A DNA stretch of 8,244 nucleotides from Candidatus Bipolaricaulota bacterium (GTDB lineage Bacteria; Bipolaricaulota; Bipolaricaulia; UBA7950; UBA9294). Within the stretch, counting starts at the first letter, position 1. The number at the start of each line of letters is the position of its first letter. Under the pieces are notes generated by a model, which searched no databases, was not told the origin of the DNA, and was given only the letters and a program-made list of their open reading frames with translations. The translations under genes were made by a program, and so were the position numbers. The stretch spans positions 1 through 8,244 of the forward strand of contig JAGLYB010000007.1 in NCBI GenBank assembly GCA_023132545.1, read 5' to 3'. This document shows positions 6,646 to 8,244 of the stretch, in pieces.

Positions 6646-6838
6646 AAAATCAAAGGTGGAATAGGGCCTACTCATCTTTTAGATAGAGCAGAGGAAGAGT
6701 AGGGCCTACTTATCTTTTAGAAAACCAGAGGACGAGTAGGGTCTATTCGCTTTCTAAAAACTCGGAGGCGGAATAGGGCCTACTCATCTTTTAGAAAACC
6801 AGAAGAAGAATAGGGCCTATTCGTCTTCTAAGGATTCG
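6631..6838. repeat. Array of 37-38 bp imperfect tandem repeats with hairpin symmetry
   Basis: Five full units lie at 6631-6667, 6668-6705, 6706-6742, 6743-6779 and 6780-6816, followed by a partial sixth from 6817 to about 6838. Unit left halves read like CTACTCATCTTTTAG and right halves like GAGGA.GAGTAGGGC. Each unit can fold into a hairpin (CTACTC with GAGTAG; in unit 4, CTATTC with GAATAG, a paired change that keeps the stem). Unit junctions are also palindromic, e.g. GAATAGGGCCTATTC at 6809-6823. The array starts at the fourth-last sense codon of the DUF401-type gene and enters the last codons of mscS. It fills the whole convergent gap. The T-rich stretch after each junction suggests bidirectional transcription termination (inference). 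Confidence 0.85.
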
Positions 6839-7878
6839 CGCTGCACGAACAGGGTCTGCGTCGGGTAGGCGAATTCGATGTCACGCGCAGCAAATTCCCG
6901 CATGACAGCCAGATTGATTGCCTGCTGTACGTTCATGTAGACGGCATAGTCAGGAACCAACACGTAATAGACGGTTTCGAAGACAAGGGCGAAATCCCCA
7001 AGCGACTTGAAGTGGCAGCGGTCGAATCGCACGTCCGGTTGCCCAGATACAATCTCCTTGATCAGAACCGAGATCTCTTCAAGCTTATCGAGTGGCGTTT
7101 GATAGGTCACTCCAATCGAGAAGGCAATGCGCCGTTCGTACATACGCTTGTAGTTGCGCACTCGGCTGGAGAGCAGATCGCTGTTAGAGAAAATGATCTG
7201 TTCACCCGTCAGACTGCGAATACGCGTGGTCTTCAACCCAATCTTCTCCACAGTACCCATCTGTTCCCCAACGATGATGAAATCGCCAATGACAAACGGT
7301 TTGTCGATGATGATAGAAATCGAGGCGAACAAATCAGACAGGATATTCTGAACGGCTAAGGCAATGGCAATGCCGCCAATTCCCAATCCGGCGATCAGTG
7401 CGGTGATGTCGGTGTAGTAATCTAAGGCCAAGAGAACGACAACCGTCCAGATGGCCATCTTGGCCACGAAGCCCAAGGCTGCCAGTGTCGTAGCAGCGGC
7501 GGCATCTTCTGTCATCCGCCGACTGACACTTCGCCGAATCCAAAAAGCCACGCATTCGTTTCCCCAGTATCCAACTTGGATCAACAGCGCCACGATGAAG
7601 ATTCCGCGGAGAAAGCTTTCAGCCAGCTCTGGCAAGGTAAGAATGAGAGCACCGGCATACAACGAGACAATGAAGATGAAGAGGAACTTCGTCTTGTCCA
7701 GCAACTCGACGATCAGATCGTCGAATCGACCGGGAGTCGTTTCGGCCACAACGCGCAGTTTGCGAACAAGTCGCCATAGGACAACGCGCAAGACAAAACC
7801 CACAAAGAACAACATGCCTGCCGCGACCAGCCATCGCCAAACCGGATTTCCCTGAAACTCAACCGCCAAGAATTCCAT
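6817..7878 (-). CDS. MscS-family small-conductance mechanosensitive channel
   Basis: MscS-type channels open under membrane tension and release solutes during osmotic downshock. This 353-residue protein has four likely N-terminal membrane helices (about 13-38, 64-82, 88-113, 131-155). The pore-lining helix carries the Gly/Ala-rich signature AGLGIGGIAIALAVQNILSD (163-182). The beta domain follows (IDKPFVIGDFIIVGEQMGTVEKIGLKTTRIR, split here only by description), with IIFSNSDLLSSRVRNY at 228-243, and then a C-terminal alpha/beta domain. It is longer than E. coli MscS (286) by extra N-terminal helices, like the intermediate-size members of the family. The ATG at 7878 is chosen because AGGGAGGG lies just upstream on the minus strand; the longer frame to 8037 has no such site and reads as low-quality protein. 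Its last codons (LEDE*) lie in the partial sixth unit of the repeat array. Confidence 0.93.
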   Translation of the reverse strand: MEFLAVEFQGNPVWRWLVAAGMLFFVGFVLRVVLWRLVRKLRVVAETTPGRFDDLIVELLDKTKFLFIFIVSLYAGALILTLPELAESFLRGIFIVALLIQVGYWGNECVAFWIRRSVSRRMTEDAAAATTLAALGFVAKMAIWTVVVLLALDYYTDITALIAGLGIGGIAIALAVQNILSDLFASISIIIDKPFVIGDFIIVGEQMGTVEKIGLKTTRIRSLTGEQIIFSNSDLLSSRVRNYKRMYERRIAFSIGVTYQTPLDKLEEISVLIKEIVSGQPDVRFDRCHFKSLGDFALVFETVYYVLVPDYAVYMNVQQAINLAVMREFAARDIEFAYPTQTLFVQRESLEDE

Positions 7879-7896
7879 AAACCCTCCCTGAACCGA

Positions 7897-7926
7897 ATGA
7901 TACATTGTCGACAACTCCCGAGTTAA
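7897..7926 (-). promoter_or_regulatory. Possible sigma70-type promoter for mscS
   Basis: On the minus strand TTAACT (7921-7926) and TATCAT (7897-7902) are separated by 18 bases and match the -35 and -10 consensus at 4/6 and 5/6 positions. Transcription would begin about 12 bases before the mscS ATG, leaving a leader just long enough for the AGGGAGGG ribosome binding site. The match is modest and could be chance. Confidence 0.25.
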
Positions 7927-8085
7927 CAGCAACAGATCTCCGTTCTCGAACGTCATCTGCTCCCAAACAACTGGAGAGCCGCCCTCATGTAACCGTGACC
8001 GCCGCCGAACGAGAAGTGATGGGTGTCCAAAAACCACGCCAACATTAGGACATGCGTCCCCTTATCCGACGGGTAGTATGGACCA

Positions 8086-8244
8086 ATGAACAAGATCGAG
8101 GTATTGACACACGCATCTTCCCTTCATAATGAAGCGGAATTGAACGCGCTGAAGTCGGGATTGCTGGACGATTTGCGCGCTGCTGCTGATTTCGACATTG
8201 CGGAGGTCAAAAAGCCGTCGGGCGATTGCCTGGCCGTCATCCTC
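8086..8244 (+). CDS. N-terminal 53 codons of an unrecognised protein (truncated by window end)
   Basis: The frame opens at ATG 8086, just after an in-frame TAG at 8074, and stays open to the right edge, so any start must be at or after 8086. The visible sequence starts MNKIEVLTHAS, has an acidic and Leu/Ala-rich helical stretch (about 14-35), and ends with a probable beta strand LAVIL. No strong ribosome binding site is visible. The alternation suggests a soluble alpha/beta cytosolic protein without a signal peptide. It faintly recalls L-fucose-isomerase-like proteins, but this is not enough to name it. It diverges from mscS across a gap of about 207 bases. Confidence 0.55.
   Translation, partial: MNKIEVLTHASSLHNEAELNALKSGLLDDLRAAADFDIAEVKKPSGDCLAVIL

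Noticed and set aside
6249..6686. A 145-residue plus-strand frame overlapping the DUF401-type gene
   Set aside because: It is a shifted-frame shadow of the membrane protein, rich in Arg, His and Cys, with no ribosome binding site.
6631..6838. CRISPR array
   Set aside because: Units abut each other with no unique spacers, copies diverge throughout, and no cas gene is present.
7707..7723. A perfect 8-1-8 palindrome, CGACGATC-A-GATCGTCG, inside mscS
   Set aside because: It encodes a plausible MscS stretch (DDLIVE) well inside the gene and has no second copy here; probably chance.
7879..8037. An upstream extension of the MscS-family protein by 53 residues
   Set aside because: The extension is polar and Arg-rich without membrane or signal features, and AGGGAGGG directly precedes the ATG at 7878.

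Overview
This is a bacterial chromosomal window with moderate to high GC by eye. It holds mostly core-cellular genes with short intergenic gaps, clear Shine-Dalgarno sites at most genes, and no transposase, phage, plasmid, rRNA or tRNA gene that I can see. The mix (short SecD with YajC, a DNA polymerase III delta subunit, RNase HI, a GyaR-type 2-hydroxyacid dehydrogenase, a DUF401-type membrane protein and a Cys-x30-Cys duplicated small protein) fits an anaerobic or deep-branching bacterial lineage. I considered Bipolaricaulota-like bacteria, but the phylum cannot be fixed from sequence alone.

Layout. Bases 1-2107 form a plus-strand run: the tail of a small membrane protein, then yajC and secD, tightly packed like an operon for the accessory Sec translocon. 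No secF follows. Instead secD runs tail-to-tail into holA (minus strand), and the two coding regions overlap by 17 bases. A 276-base divergent gap separates holA from a plus-strand pair, rnhA and a D-2-hydroxyacid dehydrogenase gene, 19 bases apart. Downstream is a convergent gap of about 200 bases that contains a degenerate inverted-repeat element (arms at 4780-4798 and 4941-4959).

Next comes a small minus-strand gene for a 127-residue protein made of two copies of a domain that starts with Cys and ends in CQLG(L/C)F. About 100 bases away and divergent is a DUF401-type polytopic membrane protein. That gene converges on an MscS-family mechanosensitive channel gene (minus). The space between them is filled by an array of 37-38 bp imperfect tandem repeats, each able to fold as a hairpin. 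The array begins inside the last codons of the DUF401-type gene and ends inside the last codons of mscS. The window closes with the first 53 codons of an unrecognised plus-strand gene.

The items most worth a second look are the duplicated CQLG protein, the 37-bp array that carries the stop codons of both flanking genes, the inverted-repeat element after the dehydrogenase gene, and secD without an adjacent secF.
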